DNA from: Mycolicibacterium moriokaense
Lineage (GTDB): Bacteria; Actinomycetota; Actinomycetes; Mycobacteriales; Mycobacteriaceae
Assembly (NCBI RefSeq): GCF_003201655.1
Contig: NZ_QJJU01000036.1
Location: 1-42,980 of the forward strand
Direction: 5' to 3'
DNA: 42,980 nucleotides
Shown here: piece after piece, positions 40,218-42,980 of the stretch
How positions within the stretch are numbered: position 1 is the stretch's first letter
Layout: each line of letters starts with the position of its first letter
The notes under the pieces: generated by a model
Databases searched by the model: none
What the model was told of the DNA's origin: nothing
What the model saw: only the letters and a program-made list of their open reading frames with translations
Program-made: the position numbers and the translations under genes

Positions 40218-41227
40218 ACGAATTGGCGGAACTGGTCGACGATCTCGGCCGCCGGTCTTTCGACGCGCGCGTCGGACATCGCTTTCCTGACTCGTTCGAC
40301 GAGGGACTGTGGCGCAATCTGGAGGACACGGGCCTCGCGCGGCTGACCAGCGGCCAGGACGCAGGCCCGGCAGAGGCGGCGATTGTGCTGTCCGGCTTGG
40401 CAAGACATGCAGCCGCGGTTCCGGTCGCCGAGACCGATCTGCTCGCGGCGTGGCTGGCGGGCAAGGCAGGATTGCCGGTGCCTGAAAGCGGCCCGTTAAC
40501 TGTCGCGACGGCCGACGCCGCCGAGCACGACGGCCGGATCAGCGGGACTGCCCGCGCGGTGCCATGGCCGTTGGGCGCGATCGTATTGGCGGCGCGGACG
40601 GCCGATCCGCTGTACATCACCCTGATCGAGGATGCGCAGATCGTCGACGGTCACAACCTTGCCGGCGAACCGCGCGGGTCATTCACGTTCGACGTGGCGG
40701 TCGGCGATATGCGCACGGTCGACCTCGGCGTGGCCGATGAGCTGAGCCGCCGCGGCGCGTGGGCGCGCTGCAACCAGATCATCGGTGCGCTCGATGCGGC
40801 GTGCGAGCTCACGGTGGCGCACACCGGCGAGCGGGTGCAATTCGGGCGTCAGCTCAACAAGTTTCAGGCCGTGCAGCATTCGCTGGCGGCGATGGCCGGA
40901 GACATCGAACGTGCGCGCGCCGCAATCGCTTTGGCGGTCGCCGCGGCGACCGACTACGGATTTGACCACCCTGCCACCGACTATGCCGTGACGGTGGCGA
41001 AGGTGGCGGTCGGTCGGGCCGTCAGTCCGGTGACGACCATCGCGCACCAGTTGCACGGGGCGATCGGCGTGACCGTCGAGCATCGGTTGTGGCTGGCCAC
41101 GATGCGGGCACGCAGCTGGGTCGATGAGTTCGGCACCACGGCGCAACATGCACGGCGGTTGGGCCGGATGGCGCTCGCCGCCGACGATCCATGGGACGTC
41201 GTGGTCAGCTATCCAGCACCTCATTGA
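40214..41227 (+). CDS. acyl-CoA dehydrogenase-like second subunit
   Basis: A 337-residue ACAD-fold protein, the probable partner of the preceding gene. The N-terminal and middle domains are reduced and lack the usual catalytic Glu motif. The C-terminal part keeps HTGERVQFGRQLNKFQAVQH, with the Arg that contacts FAD pyrophosphate from the neighbouring subunit, and HQLHGAIGVTVEHRL. This split of functions is the hallmark of heterotetrameric mycobacterial ACADs. The start overlaps the upstream stop (ATGA). The last 23 bases overlap the convergent N-acetyltransferase gene. The likely substrate is a bulky or cyclic acyl-CoA, by analogy only. Confidence 0.9.
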   Translation: MNELAELVDDLGRRSFDARVGHRFPDSFDEGLWRNLEDTGLARLTSGQDAGPAEAAIVLSGLARHAAAVPVAETDLLAAWLAGKAGLPVPESGPLTVATADAAEHDGRISGTARAVPWPLGAIVLAARTADPLYITLIEDAQIVDGHNLAGEPRGSFTFDVAVGDMRTVDLGVADELSRRGAWARCNQIIGALDAACELTVAHTGERVQFGRQLNKFQAVQHSLAAMAGDIERARAAIALAVAAATDYGFDHPATDYAVTVAKVAVGRAVSPVTTIAHQLHGAIGVTVEHRLWLATMRARSWVDEFGTTAQHARRLGRMALAADDPWDVVVSYPAPH

Positions 41228-42059
41228 CACGAGCCTCGACATCGGAGCGGTCACCGAGGTCGGCCACGTCAATGCCGAAGCGGTCGGTCAACACGTCAAG
41301 CACCTCCGCGGCGGTGTCGAACCAGATCTTCTCGGTGTGCCCTGCGCGGTGGATGGCCAAATTTCGCCCACGCATGTTCCACCGGGCGTCGTCGGTCACC
41401 AGCGCCGCCGTCAGGCCCGTCACGAAGTGCGACCGGGGATTCGTTGACACATACCAACTTCCGACTTCGAGATCGATTCGCGGTTGCGGGCGAGTGCTGA
41501 ACATGTACAGCGGCTGCCACGCCTCGCCGATCTGAACCTCCAACTGGTAGCCGTCGTCGCGATCGCTGATGCGGTACGGCTCATGGCGGGTTTCCTGCAC
41601 CGGACCGGCCTCGAGTCGGATCGGCGACGTCAGCGTCTGCCCGCCGAAGCCGACATCGACGAGAAGATGCCCGTCGACACCGGGCACCGTCACCGAAAGC
41701 ACTTGGTGCGTCTGCGCGGGAAGCGGGCCGCCGGGATTCATCCACACCACGCGGCCTGCAAAGCGTTGGACACCAAAGCCCAACTCCTCGAGCACATATC
41801 CCATCAATCCGTTGTGCTCGTAGCAGTAGCCGCCCCTGCGGCGGTGCACCAACTTGTCGGCGAGCGCGGCGGCACTCAGGTCGGCGACGGGGATGCCTAG
41901 CAATGGGTCGAGGTTCTCGAACGGGATGGATTGGTTGTGGGCGGCGACGAGCGCGTGCACCGTCTCGACCGTCGGTTCCGCCGGGCCGCGGTAGCCGATC
42001 CTGCCGAAATAGGCGGCCACGCCTGAGACGTCCAGGGCATCGGTGACTTCCGTTGTCAT
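41205..42059 (-). CDS. nat: arylamine N-acetyltransferase
   Basis: Cytosolic enzyme that moves an acyl group (acetyl or propionyl) from CoA to arylamines or hydrazines such as isoniazid. The 284 residues from ATG 42059 match the usual NAT length. The Cys-His-Asp triad is complete: Cys79 in RRGGYCYEHN, His118 in AQTHQVLSV and Asp135 in VDVGFGG. The longer frame from 42083 is less likely because an AGGA site sits at suitable distance from 42059. The known mycobacterial NAT (Rv3566c) lies in a cholesterol-degradation operon, while here it faces a two-subunit ACAD. A perfect palindrome lies 25 bases upstream. Confidence 0.94.
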   Translation of the reverse strand: MTTEVTDALDVSGVAAYFGRIGYRGPAEPTVETVHALVAAHNQSIPFENLDPLLGIPVADLSAAALADKLVHRRRGGYCYEHNGLMGYVLEELGFGVQRFAGRVVWMNPGGPLPAQTHQVLSVTVPGVDGHLLVDVGFGGQTLTSPIRLEAGPVQETRHEPYRISDRDDGYQLEVQIGEAWQPLYMFSTRPQPRIDLEVGSWYVSTNPRSHFVTGLTAALVTDDARWNMRGRNLAIHRAGHTEKIWFDTAAEVLDVLTDRFGIDVADLGDRSDVEARVNEVLDS

Positions 42060-42083
42060 GAATACATCCTGCGTCCTCAACAC

Positions 42084-42099
42084 GGGTTGAGGTCAACCC
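42084..42099. promoter_or_regulatory. palindrome upstream of the N-acetyltransferase gene
   Basis: GGGTTGA-GG-TCAACCC, a perfect inverted repeat with 7-bp arms, 24 bases before the NAT start. It is a candidate operator. The rest of the gap up to 42473 (about 370 bases) contains only short open frames of poor composition, and I see no gene in it. Confidence 0.5.
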
Positions 42100-42450
42100 A
42101 ACATCGCCGAGGAAATCGGCCAGCTCACCAGGCAGCGCGGCCGCCGCTCAAGCCGACGGTCTGCTCGGTCCCGATCATCTGCGCGCCCCTAGAAGGAGTT
42201 TCGTGCAACAGGGGGTCGGCAGCCAAGACCGCTGTGCCCTCGGACGGCCCGCATATCGCCCACCGATGGACTCGCGGGTGCGTTCTGATCAACGCCGGCA
42301 AGGTCCACCGGTACACCCATCCTGAACGCATTCGACTGACCCAGCACGGCTACCACAAAATATGGATGCTCCGGGGCCGCCACCGGTTGACCACGTGGCG
42401 CGAGTCTGCACCTGACCACAATTGGCTTTGCTAGGCAAATCGCCGCCATC

Positions 42451-42477
42451 GTAGACTGTCCCCGTCGGGGTCTCTAC
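42451..42477 (-). terminator. possible terminator of the lipase gene
   Basis: Nested arms GTAGA/TCTAC and CCCCG/CGGGG around a single T form an interrupted hairpin that overlaps the lipase stop codon. There is no clear T-run, so the call is weak. Confidence 0.3.
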
Positions 42478-42980
42478 GCGCAGGCGTTGGTGACGGGCCT
42501 ATCTGCGAATCGGTCAGTCAGCCAGTTGAATTGGTCGTTGTAGTTGATTTCACCGTGGCCCTTGTCCCGTTCGAAGACCACCGCCACGGTTCCGCCCAGT
42601 GAGCATACGCGCCTGACCGCGTCGGCCGTCCACGATGGGTCGATGAATGGGTCTGTGCCGCCGTACCATACGTACAGCGGGGCCGACAACCGTCGCTGAG
42701 GTAACGCCCATTCCGCCAAGTAGTGCCGAAGGCGATCTGCAGCAACGGGTGAGCTAGGTGCAACGTCGTCGGGTTTAATCTTTTTGGCCGCGTCGGCGGG
42801 GACGGAGCATGGCGAATCGACGTCCGAGTTTCGGCCGCCGGTACCGCGGCGGTAGTCATCACGATTGATATCCGGATGCAGCCGCGAAAGCGACTTGACA
42901 ATCGCTGAAAACACTATCTTTTGTTCAGTCGTCAGGGTGCCCTGTTGCGCCTTGTCGACCAGACCGGTTAGATCCGCTAA
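42474..42980 (-). CDS. secreted lipase (LIP family, alpha/beta hydrolase), 3' part
   Basis: C-terminal 168 residues of an alpha/beta hydrolase. The frame is open to the window edge, so the start lies beyond it. The segment APLYVWYGGTDPFIDPSWTA holds the catalytic Asp, and VVFERDKGHGEINYND the catalytic His, in the spacing of the secretory lipase family (Candida LIP-like), which is common in mycobacteria. A conserved Cys (RRVCSLGG) lies between them. The preceding linker (AADRLRHYLAEWALPQRRLS) is the usual region before the Asp strand. Substrate is likely an ester or acylglycerol. The nucleophile serine is outside the window. Confidence 0.8.
   Translation of the reverse strand, partial: LADLTGLVDKAQQGTLTTEQKIVFSAIVKSLSRLHPDINRDDYRRGTGGRNSDVDSPCSVPADAAKKIKPDDVAPSSPVAADRLRHYLAEWALPQRRLSAPLYVWYGGTDPFIDPSWTADAVRRVCSLGGTVAVVFERDKGHGEINYNDQFNWLTDRFADRPVTNACA

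Noticed and set aside
42087..42434. Open frames in the gap between NAT and the lipase gene, including a 40-codon frame at 42203 with AGAAGGAG upstream
   Set aside because: Protein composition (Arg, Pro, Gln) is poor and no family is recognisable; the ribosome-like site alone is not enough.

Overview
The window is high-GC actinobacterial DNA that I read as a Mycobacterium (Mycolicibacterium-type) chromosome. The evidence is the gene content: an arabinogalactan/lipoarabinomannan arabinosyltransferase (AftD), LpqI, FabG4, HtdX, FadE5, FadA2, an MPT64-like secreted protein, a DUF732 secreted protein, F420-dependent (LLM) oxidoreductase, DUF3068 and DUF2613 proteins. From memory the backbone order follows M. 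tuberculosis Rv0248c to Rv0223c (sdhA-sdhB, flavin reductase, fadE5, fadA2, fabG4-htdX, TetR, lpqI, DUF2613-aftD, php, acyltransferase, DUF3068, membrane protein, GT4, methyltransferase, aldehyde dehydrogenase), with blocks inserted that I do not associate with M. tuberculosis at this place. No tRNA, rRNA, insertion sequence or CRISPR array was seen.

Region by region. 1-1807: the end of the Sdh1 succinate dehydrogenase operon plus an unlisted 53-codon gene. 1809-3556: flavin reductase and a GTGNMG-type NAD(P) dehydrogenase, both on the minus strand. 3693-5685: fadE5 with an operator-dense promoter and a clear terminator. 5697-9795: an accessory block with a DUF732 secreted protein, a 12-NHL-repeat membrane-anchored propeller, an MPT64 homologue broken by a single-base frameshift, and an LLM oxidoreductase. 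9926-13477: fadA2 divergent from fabG4-htdX, i.e. thiolase, ketoacyl reductase and hydratase modules of fatty-acid beta-oxidation/elongation. 13543-17743: a DUF6319 gene under a LexA-like box, then a TetR - ABC exporter - PfkB kinase cluster read leftwards. 17773-24158: lpqI (with a 57-aa gene just upstream), DUF2613-aftD, and a lipoprotein. 24345-29329: phosphotriesterase-like lactonase coupled to an acyl-CoA ligase, an acyltransferase-3 protein, and DUF3068. 29371-34848: cell-envelope glycosyltransferase-like proteins, GT4 and methyltransferase read divergently, aldehyde dehydrogenase and a 73-aa protein. 34858-39004: a second full-length fadE5-like gene with a small secreted protein, opposite a TetR gene across a 22-bp perfect palindrome, then a methyltransferase. 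39075-42980: a two-subunit acyl-CoA dehydrogenase, arylamine N-acetyltransferase, and the 3' part of a lipase.

The most interesting integrated signal is regulatory. The palindrome TTACTC-NN-GAGTAA occurs at the start codon/promoter of the TetR gene at 17743 and in the fadA2/fabG4 divergent promoter, and two degenerate copies lie on the fadE5 promoter. This suggests one local, self-controlled TetR regulon that joins acyl-CoA dehydrogenase, ketoreductase, hydratase and thiolase into one beta-oxidation set. A second, separate TetR/palindrome pair appears to control the fadE5 paralogue. Many genes start 6-8 nt after a TANNNT hexamer, which is the signature of leaderless mycobacterial transcripts.
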